Source: VGRW01 sp031396695 (GTDB lineage: Bacteria > Myxococcota_A > UBA9160 > SZUA-336). From it: a stretch of 64,000 nucleotides of DNA. The position numbers and the translations under genes were made by a program. Under the pieces are notes generated by a model, which saw nothing but the letters and a program-made list of their open reading frames with translations, made no database searches and was not told the origin of the DNA. Each line of letters starts with the position of its first letter. The stretch's first letter is position 1. Shown one piece after another: positions 1 through 8,533 of the stretch. Location of the stretch: positions 1 through 64,000 of the forward strand of contig JANNLG010000062.1 of the NCBI GenBank assembly GCA_031396695.1, written 5' to 3'.

Positions 1-143
1 CGCGGAGGAAAGTACGCGCGCGCGCACGCGCGACAGCGCTGCAGGCGCAGCTCGCCGACGCGAGTGCCGTCCCAGAATTCGCGCGTCTCGGGCGTGGGTA
101 CGGGCCGGGGTCGGCGCTGCTCTCGGGGGAGGGAATCTTGCAT
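1..143 (-). CDS. Zn-ribbon/OB-fold protein of the DUF35 family (5' part only)
   Basis: Reading leftwards from an ATG at 143, 47 residues are visible before the window edge. They contain the features of DUF35 acyl-CoA-associated OB-fold proteins: a Pro-rich start, TPETREFWDG (residues 17-26), and the first zinc-ribbon pair C37-x2-C40 followed by AYFPP. Family members usually partner thiolases or polyketide-type enzymes and bind acyl-CoA. The ATG lies 7 nt after the stop of the upstream metallo-hydrolase, so it should be co-transcribed with it. The second cysteine pair and the OB fold lie outside the window, so the call rests on the N-terminus only. Confidence 0.7.
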   Translation of the reverse strand, partial: MQDSLPREQRRPRPVPTPETREFWDGTRVGELRLQRCRACARAYFPP

Positions 144-150
144 GCCGGGC

Positions 151-1077
151 TCAGAACTCGAAGTGTGCGCCGAGCGCTCCGCTCTCGAGCAAGGCCTTGC
201 GCTGGTCTACGTCGTGCGACGCGACGAGCTCGACGGTCCCGGTTCCGTCCAGCTCGTGCAAGGTGCGGAACTGCGCCATCACCGCGTCGCGATCCTCGCC
301 GAGGAAGAAGTCGGTCACCAGCCGCGGCCGATACCAGAGCTCGCGGATCTGGTCCATGTGCCAGGCCACGTCGCCGAGGAACAGATACTCCTTCCCGCTC
401 GCGAGCTGCACGAAGACCATCTGGCTGCCGGGCGTGTGACCGGCCGCCTTCACCAGCACCACGCCCGGCGCGAGCGCGTGTGCGGTTTCGTAGTCGATCG
501 ACGTGAGCGCGCTCGCGAGTGAGGTCGGAAAGCGCGCGCTCGCGAGCTGCTCGGTGTTGGCGAGCTGCTCGCGCGTGAGCTCGAGCCGCCCGACCAGATT
601 CTCGGGGCTGGCATAGCTCGCGAAGCCGCCGCTGTGATCGGCGTGCTCGTGCGTGAGCACGATCTTGCGCGCGCCCGCGAGCGCTCGCTGCACGGCCGCG
701 TAGCCATCGGCCGAGAGTTCGAAGTCCGGATTCATCGCCGCCAGACCCGCCTCGTCGAAGGCCGAGTCGATCACCAGGTACCCGTCCGGATACACGACCT
801 GGTACGCACCGTGGGTCATCGGCTCGGGCGTGCGGATCGACTCGCCCGCGAAGATCGCCCCGCGCGGCAGCGATCCGAGCGCCACCTGCTCGTGATTCAC
901 GCGCAGCGGCCGCTCGCCGGGAAGCGACGCCGCGAGACGGCGCAGCTCGACCAGGTCGAGCGCGTACGTGCTCTCTTCCGGCACGGCCGTGCGACCGAGC
1001 AGGTAGCGATAGCCGACGAAGCCGAGCGCGAGCAGCACGACCACGACCCGTAGCGCGATCCGAAAGAACCGACCCAT
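151..1077 (-). CDS. Membrane-anchored metallo-beta-lactamase-fold hydrolase
   Basis: This 308-residue protein has one N-terminal hydrophobic segment (about residues 8-24), which acts as a signal anchor and places the catalytic domain outside the cytoplasm. The zinc-binding signature HEHADH is at residues 143-148. A further metal-ligand His lies in AAGHTPGS near 214, and LGDVAWH supplies a bridging Asp. The order fits the MBL fold, a large superfamily of mostly hydrolytic enzymes; the substrate cannot be read from the sequence. A strong GGGGAGG ribosome site precedes the ATG. It is one of the last genes of the leftward run that begins with the ECF sigma factor, but the 33-base gap in front of it could hold its own promoter. 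Confidence 0.85.
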   Translation of the reverse strand: MGRFFRIALRVVVVLLALGFVGYRYLLGRTAVPEESTYALDLVELRRLAASLPGERPLRVNHEQVALGSLPRGAIFAGESIRTPEPMTHGAYQVVYPDGYLVIDSAFDEAGLAAMNPDFELSADGYAAVQRALAGARKIVLTHEHADHSGGFASYASPENLVGRLELTREQLANTEQLASARFPTSLASALTSIDYETAHALAPGVVLVKAAGHTPGSQMVFVQLASGKEYLFLGDVAWHMDQIRELWYRPRLVTDFFLGEDRDAVMAQFRTLHELDGTGTVELVASHDVDQRKALLESGALGAHFEF

Positions 1078-1110
1078 GCAGAACCTCCCCGAACCTGTCG
1101 CGAGGATACG

Positions 1111-2505
1111 CTAGACGCCGAACACCGCGCTCAGGTGCGCATTGAGGAGCCGACCGCGCGGGTCGAGGCGGCTTCGCACGCTCTGGAAATCGCGGAAGCG
1201 CGGGTAGAGAGCTTCGAGCCGCTTCGCGTCGAGCGAGTGCAGCTTGCCCCAGTGCGGCCGACCCTCGTACTTCCAGAACACCGGCTCGACGGCTTCGAAG
1301 TACGGGCCGAAGTCCTGGTCCGCGAACTGGTGCACCGAGATCGAGAAGCCCGCGCGCTGGTGGAACATCGAGAGCCACACGTCGTCCTCGCGCACGTAGC
1401 GGCACTCGATCGGGAAGCAGACCTCGAGCTCGCGCTCGCGGATCGTGCGCAGCACTTCGCGCAGGCATTCGGGCCCGGCCTCCGCGGGCACCGTGTACTC
1501 CATCTCGTTGAAGCGCGTGGTTCGCGGATGCGTGAGCACGCGGTACGACGCGTCGGCGTGCTCCGTGGTGCCGGAGCGGCGCAGCAGCGCGTCGTAGAGC
1601 GGTGTGCCGATCCCTGGCAGCCTGCGCGTGAGATCGAAGAGCGTCTGCATCAGCTCGAGGCCGCCCGGGTCGTCGCTGCCGAGCCGGTACGGCTCGACGT
1701 CGGTCTCGTTGGTCGTGATCTCGAGCGCGACCTCCGAGTGCGGGAAGGCGTAAAACTCGAAGCAGCGGTATTCGCTGCGCGAGCGCGCGAGGTTCGCGAG
1801 CACCCGGTCGAGGTCGCGCCACGCCGTCTTCTCCACCAGCCTGAACGGGGCGGAGTTCTGCAGCCGGAAGCGCGTGACGACGCCCAGTGCGCCGAGCGAG
1901 CTGCGCGCGGCGTGAAACACTTCTGCGTTGCGGGTCGCGTCGCACTCGAGCAGCTCGCCGCCCGGTGTTGCGAGCGTGAGCCCGACCACGCACGACGAGA
2001 GCGATCCGAGCAGCGCGCCGGTTCCGTGCGTCGAGGTCGCGAGCGCGCCGCCGAGCGTCTGGTAGTCGATGTCGGGCAGGTTCGGCATGGCCTGGCCGCG
2101 CGCGTCGAGCAGCGGGCCGAGCTGTCCGAGCCGCGTGCCGGCCCAGACTTCCGCCTGCAGGCTCGGCGCATCGACGCCGACCACGCCGGTCAGGTTGTCG
2201 AGGAACACGAGCGTACCGTCGCTCGGCACCAGACCGCTGAACGAGTGACCCGCGCCCGCAGGTCGGATCGGGCCGCTCGAATCGCGAAGCAGCGCCGCGA
2301 GCTCGGACTCCGACGCCGGTCCGAACCGTCGCGCGGGCCGACAGGCTTGGAAGCCCGACCAGTTGCGCCAGGGCAGGGGGCCAGCGTCGAGCCACTCGGG
2401 CTGCGAAGCATCCGAGTGCGCGCGCGAGCCCGGCAGGCACAGCGCCGCGCCGGTCGCGAGCGCGCCGTGCAGAACCTCACGGCGCGAGAAGCCTCGTCGG
2501 CTCAA
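1111..2505 (-). CDS. Tat-exported FAD-linked sugar-lactone-type oxidase
   Basis: The product is 464 residues from a TTG at 2505, whose TTGA overlaps the stop of the cytochrome gene. The N-terminus carries a twin-arginine signal (SRREVL, residues 7-12, then a hydrophobic stretch to about 28). An FAD-binding PCMH domain follows, with GAGHSFS at 84-90; His87 aligns with the histidine that covalently holds FAD in aldonolactone oxidases. The C-terminal half has the HWGK motif typical of D-arabinono-1,4-lactone/alditol oxidases. Overlap with a cytochrome c gene suggests that the cytochrome takes electrons from this periplasmic flavoenzyme. The substrate is unknown. In-frame sequence upstream of the TTG lies inside the cytochrome gene and was excluded. 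Confidence 0.87.
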   Translation of the reverse strand: MSRRGFSRREVLHGALATGAALCLPGSRAHSDASQPEWLDAGPLPWRNWSGFQACRPARRFGPASESELAALLRDSSGPIRPAGAGHSFSGLVPSDGTLVFLDNLTGVVGVDAPSLQAEVWAGTRLGQLGPLLDARGQAMPNLPDIDYQTLGGALATSTHGTGALLGSLSSCVVGLTLATPGGELLECDATRNAEVFHAARSSLGALGVVTRFRLQNSAPFRLVEKTAWRDLDRVLANLARSRSEYRCFEFYAFPHSEVALEITTNETDVEPYRLGSDDPGGLELMQTLFDLTRRLPGIGTPLYDALLRRSGTTEHADASYRVLTHPRTTRFNEMEYTVPAEAGPECLREVLRTIRERELEVCFPIECRYVREDDVWLSMFHQRAGFSISVHQFADQDFGPYFEAVEPVFWKYEGRPHWGKLHSLDAKRLEALYPRFRDFQSVRSRLDPRGRLLNAHLSAVFGV

Positions 2506-2852
2506 GGCAGCCCCGCCATGTACCGGATCAGCTCGCGGAAGTCGGCTTCGCTGCACAGTCCGCAGCTGCCGAGCGGCGGCATGCCGAGGTAGCCGTCGAC
2601 CGTGTGGACGAGCAGCGTGTCGAGTCCCTGCGCGCGGCGCTCGCGCCAGTCTTCGTCGATGCCGGTGACCGGCGCGCCGATGCCCGGGCGCGCGTGACAG
2701 GTCGCGCACGCGGCCTGATACGTGCGCGCGTTCGCGTCGGAGAGAACGATCGCCTGCGCCGGCTCGCGCTCCGGGTCGCACGCGCACAGGCCCGCGAGCA
2801 GCGCGAGCGCGAGCGGTCTTCCGATGGCGGCGTGCACGGTCGCAGTATCCAC
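2502..2852 (-). CDS. Small exported class I cytochrome c (c5-like)
   Basis: The 116-residue protein has an N-terminal hydrophobic signal ending in LCAC (residues 22-25), so it may be a lipoprotein. It has one haem-binding CATCH motif (C49, C52, H53) and a probable axial Met91 in GMPPLGS. A second cysteine pair (C97, C100) beside the Met ligand is typical of cytochrome c5-type proteins. Its stop overlaps the start of the FAD oxidase, so translation is probably coupled and the two may form a periplasmic dehydrogenase/electron-acceptor pair. The start at 2852 gives a normal signal peptide. Confidence 0.85.
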   Translation of the reverse strand: MDTATVHAAIGRPLALALLAGLCACDPEREPAQAIVLSDANARTYQAACATCHARPGIGAPVTGIDEDWRERRAQGLDTLLVHTVDGYLGMPPLGSCGLCSEADFRELIRYMAGLP

Positions 2853-2879
2853 TGCCGACCCGGCCCGCGCGAGCGCGTT

Positions 2880-4088
2880 TCACTCGTGGCGCAGCGCCTC
2901 GATCGGATCGAGTCGCGCCGCCTGGCGCGCGGGGAAGTAGCCGAAGATCACGCCCACTGCGGCCGAGAAGACGAAGGCCAGCACCACGATCCCCGGCTGG
3001 AACACGAACGGCACCGACATGGTGCGCACACCGGCGATCGCCAGCGCGAGCCCCACCACGATGCCGATCACGCCGCCGACCGAAGACAGCACGACCGCCT
3101 CGATCAGGAACTGCGCGAGCACTTCGCGTTCGAGCGCGCCGATCGCGAGTCGGATACCGATCTCGCGCGTTCGCTCGGTCACCGAGACCAGCATGATGTT
3201 CATGATGCCGATCCCGCCGACCAGCAGGCTGACCGCGGCCACCGCGCCGAGCAAGCCGGTCATCACGCGCGTCGTGCTGGTCACCGCCGTCGCGATCTCC
3301 TTCATGTCGCGCACCGAGAAGTCGTCCTCGCCGCTCGGGCTGCGGCGCCGCTCGCGCAGCAGCCCCTCGATGTCGTGCTGAACCTTCGTGGTCGACGCGC
3401 CATCGCGCGCCGACACGAAGATCGCCCCCACGTCCAGATTGCCGGCCACGCGGCGCTGGAACCAACGCAGCGGCACCAGCACGAAGTCGTCTTGATCCTG
3501 ACCGAACGTCGACTCGCCCTTCGACGCGAGCGTGCCGATCAGCTGACAAGTGAGCTTGCCGAGCCGCATGCGCTCGCCGATCGGATCGCGTCCGCCGAAC
3601 AGCTCGCGTCGAACCGTCGCGCCGATCAGACACACGGCTTTGCCGGCGCGCTCTTCGCTCTCGGTGAACGAGCGCCCGTCCGAGAGCACCCAGCTGCGCA
3701 CGTCGAGGAACGACCCGGTGCTGCCGGTGACGGCCGTGGACCAATTGCGGCTGCCCGAGATCGCCTGCACCGGCTTCGATGCGGTGGGCGCGACCGCGGC
3801 GACGCCGCCGACTTCGGTCAGGATCGCGCGACCGTCCTCGACCTCGAACCCGGGCGCTTCCGAGCGCGCGCCGCCGGGACCCATCTGGCCCTGGCCGGGT
3901 CGCACGAGCAACAGGTTCGTGCCCAGGCTCTCGAGGTCCGACGTGACCTTCGCGGTCGCGCCCGCGCCGATCGTCACCATCGCGATCACCGCCGCCACGC
4001 CGATCACGATCCCGAGCATGGTGAGCGACGAGCGCAGCACGTTGCGTCGGATCGCGAGCAGCGCCAGGCGCACCATCGACCAGAGCAT
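2880..4088 (-). CDS. MacB-like ABC transporter permease (FtsX family)
   Basis: The 402-residue protein has the MacB/FtsX layout: a first membrane helix (about 22-42, after the RSSLTMLGIVIGVAAV motif), a large periplasmic domain of about 230 residues, and three C-terminal helices, ending in LDPIEALRHE, which is diagnostic of the family. MacB is normally one polypeptide with its ATPase; here the ATPase is a separate gene joined by an ATGA overlap. With the adaptor and outer-membrane channel encoded just upstream, it should form a tripartite efflux pump or envelope-lipid exporter. The substrate cannot be deduced. Confidence 0.92.
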   Translation of the reverse strand: MLWSMVRLALLAIRRNVLRSSLTMLGIVIGVAAVIAMVTIGAGATAKVTSDLESLGTNLLLVRPGQGQMGPGGARSEAPGFEVEDGRAILTEVGGVAAVAPTASKPVQAISGSRNWSTAVTGSTGSFLDVRSWVLSDGRSFTESEERAGKAVCLIGATVRRELFGGRDPIGERMRLGKLTCQLIGTLASKGESTFGQDQDDFVLVPLRWFQRRVAGNLDVGAIFVSARDGASTTKVQHDIEGLLRERRRSPSGEDDFSVRDMKEIATAVTSTTRVMTGLLGAVAAVSLLVGGIGIMNIMLVSVTERTREIGIRLAIGALEREVLAQFLIEAVVLSSVGGVIGIVVGLALAIAGVRTMSVPFVFQPGIVVLAFVFSAAVGVIFGYFPARQAARLDPIEALRHE

Positions 4089-4816
4089 CAGGCAGCCTCG
4101 CGGTGTCGGTCGTGATCGGGGCTCGCCCCCGGCGCGTCGTCGCTGACGATCCGACCGTCGACGAAGCGAACCGCGCGGCGCGTCGAACGCGCGAGCTCCA
4201 GGTCGTGTGTGACGATCACGACCGTGATGCCGCGCTCGCGATTCAGGCGATGGAGCAGCTCCATGATCTCGCGCCCGCGCTCGGAGTCGAGATTGCCGGT
4301 CGGCTCGTCCGCGAGCAGGAGCAGCGGATTCGTCACGATCGCGCGCGCGATCGCCACGCGCTGCTGCTGACCGCCGGACAGCTCGGCCGGTGTGTGACTC
4401 TCCCAACCGGTGAGTCCGACCGACGCGAGCGCGCGGAGCGCCAGCTCGCGCCGCTCCGCGCTCGGCAGCCCGCGATAGACCAGCGGCAGTTCGGTGTTCT
4501 CGAGCGCGGTGCTGCGCCCGAGCAGATGAAAGCCCTGGAAGATGAAGCCGATGTACTCGCGCCGCAGCCGCGCGCGCTGATCGCGCGAGAGGGCGCCGAC
4601 CTCGACACCCGCGAAGCGGTACGAGCCCGAGGTGGGCGTGTCGAGGCAGCCGATCAGGTTCATGCAGGTCGACTTGCCCGATCCGCTCGGCCCGATCACC
4701 GCCAGGAACTCCGCCCGCTCGATGCGCAGGTCGATGCCCGCGAGCGCGGCGATCGCGGCCTGCCCCGCGCCGTAGATGCGCGTGACGCCACGCAGCTCGA
4801 TCAGCGGCGGCCGCAT
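4088..4816 (-). CDS. MacB/LolD-type ABC transporter ATPase
   Basis: From the ATG at 4816 the protein has 242 residues. It shows Walker A GPSGSGKS (42-49), a Q-loop, the signature LSGGQQQRVAIARA (146-159), Walker B LLLLADEP (165-172) and the switch THD. This places it in the MacB/LolD/FtsE clade that powers mechanotransmission at the outer face of the membrane. A GTG at 4837, whose GTGA overlaps the macA-like stop, could add seven residues; the ATG was preferred because it matches the usual family start. It is co-transcribed with its permease and adaptor. Confidence 0.93.
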   Translation of the reverse strand: MRPPLIELRGVTRIYGAGQAAIAALAGIDLRIERAEFLAVIGPSGSGKSTCMNLIGCLDTPTSGSYRFAGVEVGALSRDQRARLRREYIGFIFQGFHLLGRSTALENTELPLVYRGLPSAERRELALRALASVGLTGWESHTPAELSGGQQQRVAIARAIVTNPLLLLADEPTGNLDSERGREIMELLHRLNRERGITVVIVTHDLELARSTRRAVRFVDGRIVSDDAPGASPDHDRHREAA

Positions 4817-4833
4817 GCCGGACGCGAGCTCGC

Positions 4834-6135
4834 TCACGACTTCGGCACTCGTGCGTCGATCACGAGCTCGGTGCCCGACTCGAGCTCGCCGCGCGTCACC
4901 TCGCTGAAGGTCCCGTCGGTGGCGCCGATCGCGATCTCGACCGGCTTGGCCTCGCCGTCGTCGAGAACGTAGACGCGCTCTGCGCGCGCCTGACCGTTGT
5001 GATCCGCGCGCGGCCGGCGCTGCGAGGGACCGCGGCCGGGAATCAGCGCGCGCAGCAGTCCACCCGAGGGCGCGCTCGCGCTCTCCGGCGGCGTGAAGCG
5101 CAGCGCCGCGTTCGGCACCAGCAGCGCGTCGTCGATCTGCTTCACGGTGATCTCGGCGGTCGCGGTCATGCCCGGGCGCAACAGGTGTTCGGCATTGTCG
5201 ACTTCGAGCACCGTCTCGTAGGTGACGACGCCGACGCCTTCCGTGGCCGTCGCGCCGAAGCGAACCTGCGCGACGCGCGCCGTGAAGCTGCGATCCGGCC
5301 AGGCATCGACCGTAAACGTCGCCTCCTGGCCTTCCTCGACCTGGCCGACGTCGGCTTCGTCGACGCTCACGTGTAGCTCCATGCGCGTCAGGTCCTCTGC
5401 GAGCGTGAACAGGATCGGCGCCTGCAGGGAAGCTGCGACGGTCTGACCCGGCTCGGCCGCGCGCAGCAGCACGATGCCGTCGACCGGCGAGCGGATCGCC
5501 GCCTTGCCGAGATCGGTCTGCTGCGCGTCGAGCGTCGCTTTGGCCTGCGCGATCGCCGCGCGCGAGCTCGCCACTTCCGAACGCGCGCGCAGCGCGATCG
5601 CGTTCGCCGCGTCGAGCTCTTGCTGCGACGGCACCTTTCCGCCGCTGATTTCGCGCACGTGCAGGAGTCGCGCGAGCTGGCTCTCGGCCTCCGCCACCGT
5701 GGCCTGCGCCTGCACGAGCTTGGCCTGCGCCGAGTCGACGACCGCGCTCGACTGCAGGACCTGCGCGTCGAGCCGCGTGGTGTCGAGCCGGGCGAGCACC
5801 TGACCGACACTGACCGCGTCGTTGAAGTCGACGTCGACGCTGCGGATCGTGCCGGAGAGCTCGCTGCCGACGTCGACCTGGATGGTCGGCTGCAGCGTGC
5901 CGGTGGCCGTGACCTTCACGGTGATGTCGCCGCGCTGTGCGGGCGTGGTGGTGTAGCGCACGCCGTCGTCGTCGGACGAAAGCGCGAAGTACGCGAGCAC
6001 GCACAGGAGCGCGATGCCGCCGCCGAGCAGGGCGCGACGGCGCAGCCGCGCCGGGCCCGCGGCCGCGAGCTCGTCGAGCCCGAGCAGCTTCGCGATCGCG
6101 GACGACTCGGTGGACGTCTGGTCGAGTCCGCTCAT
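4834..6135 (-). CDS. MacA-like periplasmic adaptor (HlyD/RND membrane fusion protein)
   Basis: The 433-residue protein has a cytoplasmic tail, a single membrane helix (about 33-53), a split biotinyl-lipoyl domain (ITVKVTATGTLQP...VDVGSELSGTI), a long alpha-helical hairpin (about 130-215) and beta-barrel domains. This is the usual order for MacA, which links a MacB-type ATPase/permease to a TolC-type channel. Genes for both partners flank it with 4-base overlaps. The N-terminal cytoplasmic stretch of about 32 residues is longer than in typical MacA. The C-terminal segment carries an inserted Pro/Arg-rich region (GRGPSQRRPRADH). Confidence 0.9.
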   Translation of the reverse strand: MSGLDQTSTESSAIAKLLGLDELAAAGPARLRRRALLGGGIALLCVLAYFALSSDDDGVRYTTTPAQRGDITVKVTATGTLQPTIQVDVGSELSGTIRSVDVDFNDAVSVGQVLARLDTTRLDAQVLQSSAVVDSAQAKLVQAQATVAEAESQLARLLHVREISGGKVPSQQELDAANAIALRARSEVASSRAAIAQAKATLDAQQTDLGKAAIRSPVDGIVLLRAAEPGQTVAASLQAPILFTLAEDLTRMELHVSVDEADVGQVEEGQEATFTVDAWPDRSFTARVAQVRFGATATEGVGVVTYETVLEVDNAEHLLRPGMTATAEITVKQIDDALLVPNAALRFTPPESASAPSGGLLRALIPGRGPSQRRPRADHNGQARAERVYVLDDGEAKPVEIAIGATDGTFSEVTRGELESGTELVIDARVPKS

Positions 6136-7565
6136 CCGCTCGCTCCCGGCTTCCAGCCGCCGCCGAGCGCCTTGTACAGGCGAATCAGATTCGAGGTCAC
6201 GTCGCGCTCGCTCACGGCGACTTGTTCCTGAAGCACGTAGAGCGAACGCTGCGAGTTGAGCACGGTCTCGAAGTCGACGAGCCCCGCTCCGTACTGAGTC
6301 TGCGCGAGCGCGACCGCGCGTTCGGCCGCGCTCGAGCCGCCTTCGAGCGCGAGCAGCCGTTTCTGCTCCTGCGCGTAGGCGACCAACGCGTTCTCGACCT
6401 CGTCGAGCGCGCCGAGCACCGATGCGCGAAAGCCGGCCAGCGCTTGATCGCGCAGCGCGTCCTCGGCGTCGATGCCGCCGCGGATCGCGCCGCCGTCGAA
6501 CACCACCCAGGCCGTGTTGCCCGCGAGCCGCCAGGTCGACGCGCCCGCGTCGAGCAGCCGACCCGGCGTGAGCGCCTCGAGTCCGATCGAACCGAGCGCC
6601 GTCAGGCTCGGATAGGCGCGCGCGGTGGCGACGCCGACGCGCGCGGTCTGCGCGTGAAGCTCCGCTTCGGCGCGCCGCACGTCGGGGCGCTGCGCGAGCG
6701 TCTGCGCGGGCACGCCCACGGCGACGTCGCTCGGTGTACGTGGCACCGGGCGCGGTTCCGCGAGCTCGGCCGCGAGCGCGCCAGGCGGAACGCCGAGCAA
6801 CACGGCCAGGCCGTTGCGCGCCTGCTCGAGACTCGTGCGCAGCGAGGGAATCTGCGCGCGCGTCTGTGCGGCGTTGCTGCGCGCGCGCTCGAGCTCGAGC
6901 TCGGTCGCGAGGCCCGCTTGAACGCGCCAGCCGACGATCGCTTCGGTTTCTTCTTGCGCCTCGAGATTCGCGGACGCGATCGCGAGCCGCGCCTGGAACG
7001 AGCGCACGTCGACGTAGGTCAGGGCGACCTCGGCGGCCAGGCTGACCAGCACGTCGCGCAGGTCTTCCTCGCTGCGCACGATCTCGGCCTGCGCGGCTTC
7101 GAGCTCGCGGCGCACGCCGCCGAACAAGTCGATCTCCCAGCTCGCGTCGAGTCCGGCGGAGTACAGGTCGTTCGCGCCCGATGTCCCGCCGACGTTGGCC
7201 GAGTCATTGCGCAGCGAGTCGCTCGCGTCGCCGCGCGAGGCGTTGGCGTTCGCTTCGAGCTTCGGGAAGAAACCCGAGCGCGCGACCACCCGCCGCGCAC
7301 GCGCTTCGCGCACGCGCGCCTCGGCGGCCTGCAGGTCGAGGTTCCCGCTCACCGCGCGCTGCACGAGCTCGGTGAGCTGCGGATCGCCGAGCGTCGTCCA
7401 CCACTGCGCGAGCGCCTCGCGCTCGGGCGGCGAGGCGGAGAGACCGCCGGCGAGCGGCTCGCTCCACACTGCGGGCGACGCGCCCTCGGGACGAACGTAG
7501 TCCGGCCCGACCGCGCAGGCGAACAGCGCGGCGGCGCAGAGCAGTGGGAACATCACGCGCTTCAA
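6132..7565 (-). CDS. Outer-membrane efflux lipoprotein (TolC/NodT family)
   Basis: The 477-residue protein starts with a lipoprotein signal (LFAC, acylated Cys17) followed by AVGPDYVRPE, the hallmark of the NodT/OprM family. Two repeats of long helices form the trans-periplasmic channel, for example ANLRSF-type helices and QTEYGAGL/QTQYGAGLVDFETVL-type motifs near residue 420. It should provide the exit duct for the MacA/MacB-like proteins encoded next to it. The start codon overlaps nothing and lies 4 bases after the Spy-like gene, so all are in one operon under the ECF sigma factor at the head. Confidence 0.92.
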   Translation of the reverse strand: MKRVMFPLLCAAALFACAVGPDYVRPEGASPAVWSEPLAGGLSASPPEREALAQWWTTLGDPQLTELVQRAVSGNLDLQAAEARVREARARRVVARSGFFPKLEANANASRGDASDSLRNDSANVGGTSGANDLYSAGLDASWEIDLFGGVRRELEAAQAEIVRSEEDLRDVLVSLAAEVALTYVDVRSFQARLAIASANLEAQEETEAIVGWRVQAGLATELELERARSNAAQTRAQIPSLRTSLEQARNGLAVLLGVPPGALAAELAEPRPVPRTPSDVAVGVPAQTLAQRPDVRRAEAELHAQTARVGVATARAYPSLTALGSIGLEALTPGRLLDAGASTWRLAGNTAWVVFDGGAIRGGIDAEDALRDQALAGFRASVLGALDEVENALVAYAQEQKRLLALEGGSSAAERAVALAQTQYGAGLVDFETVLNSQRSLYVLQEQVAVSERDVTSNLIRLYKALGGGWKPGASG

Positions 7566-7569
7566 CGCG

Positions 7570-8115
7570 TCACTCCTGTCCCGAGGGTGTCGGAGGCTCG
7601 TGCCCGCCGCTGGTAGCCCCGGTTCCCTGCGGGTGCACGCCGCGGCGCCACGGCGGTCCGTCGCGGCGCATCATCTCGTTCAGCTTCTCGCGCTGCGCCG
7701 GCGTCAGATCTGCACGAACGGCGAGCAGCGCGCGCAGCATGGCCTTGCGGCCCTCCGTGCGGATCGCGCCGATCCGATCCGCCTGCTTCATGACCGCGTC
7801 CTCGTCGGGCGAATCCTTCTCGAGCAGCGCTCGCATTTCCTCGAAGGCGGCTTGCAGTCGGCGGTCGATCTCCTCGCGCGTGCGCTTCGCTTCGGCGAGG
7901 ATCGCCTGCGCCTTCTCGAGCTGGCTCGCGTCGAGACCGAGCGCGCGCAGCTGCTGCTCGAGGAGAGCGTCCGGCGGCGCCCAGGCCGCGGCGCCGCTCT
8001 CGGCCGGACGATCGCCCGGCGACTCCGCGCGCGCGACGTTCGCGGCCAGCGGCAGCGCGAGCAGTACCACCAGCGCGGCCAGCCCGAGCGCGACGAAACG
8101 ATCGATCTTCAGCAT
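7570..8115 (-). CDS. Spy/CpxP/CnrX-like periplasmic protein
   Basis: The 181-residue protein has an N-terminal signal or anchor (about residues 9-30, ending ANVARA). The rest is a helical body with two copies of the LTPAQ-like element of Spy/CpxP proteins: LGLDASQLEKAQAIL near 62 and ADLTPAQREKLNEMM near 135. The family includes the chaperone Spy and the metal sensor CnrX/ZraP. The last 30 residues are Pro/Gly-rich. Its position between an anti-sigma-like gene and an efflux operon suggests, by inference, a periplasmic sensor that signals stress or metal to the sigma factor. Confidence 0.75.
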   Translation of the reverse strand: MLKIDRFVALGLAALVVLLALPLAANVARAESPGDRPAESGAAAWAPPDALLEQQLRALGLDASQLEKAQAILAEAKRTREEIDRRLQAAFEEMRALLEKDSPDEDAVMKQADRIGAIRTEGRKAMLRALLAVRADLTPAQREKLNEMMRRDGPPWRRGVHPQGTGATSGGHEPPTPSGQE

Positions 8116-8128
8116 GGGCTCTCCTCGA

Positions 8129-8533
8129 TCACGGCTCGCCTGCCTCGGACTCGATCAGCAGCGCGAGCGCGCGGTAGTCGTCGGGCAGGTAGCTCGAGCT
8201 CGCGGTGAGCTCGGCCGAGACCGCATCGTCGTCGCTGAATGGGTAGCGGGCCGCAGCTTCGGGGGTGCTTCGAACGAGCGCGACTTGCACGGCCTCGGGT
8301 TCGACGGGCGGAACCAGCCACAGCGCGACCGCAGCGGCCGCGGTCGCGGCGCACGCGGGTGCCAGCCAGCGCCACGGACTCGAGCCGCGCTCGATGCGCG
8401 CGTCGAGCGCCGCGCGAAACGCGGCGCGCCGCGTCGGGCTCATCAACGCGGGCCGCATGCCCGCGTCGATGGCGGCGATCAATCGCGCGTCCTCGGCCGA
8501 GAGCTCGCGCTCTCGCTCGTCGTCTCGCTTCAT
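8129..8533 (-). CDS. Probable membrane anti-sigma factor
   Basis: The 134-residue protein has a charged cytoplasmic N-terminus (about 1-53), one membrane helix (about 55-76) and a short periplasmic domain of about 58 residues. It overlaps the sigma factor gene by 4 bases, the classic arrangement for ECF sigma/anti-sigma pairs. There is no zinc-binding HxxxCxxC motif, so it would be a non-ZAS type. No sequence motif proves anti-sigma function; the call rests on topology, size and position. By analogy with CnrY, it may hold the sigma factor at the membrane until the Spy-like protein detects a signal. Confidence 0.65.
   Translation of the reverse strand: MKRDDERERELSAEDARLIAAIDAGMRPALMSPTRRAAFRAALDARIERGSSPWRWLAPACAATAAAAVALWLVPPVEPEAVQVALVRSTPEAAARYPFSDDDAVSAELTASSSYLPDDYRALALLIESEAGEP

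Noticed and set aside
1111..3744. An 877-codon frame covering the FAD oxidase and upstream genes
   Set aside because: Only the part after the TTG at 2505 encodes recognisable protein (Tat signal plus FAD domain); the rest is out of frame with the cytochrome and permease genes.
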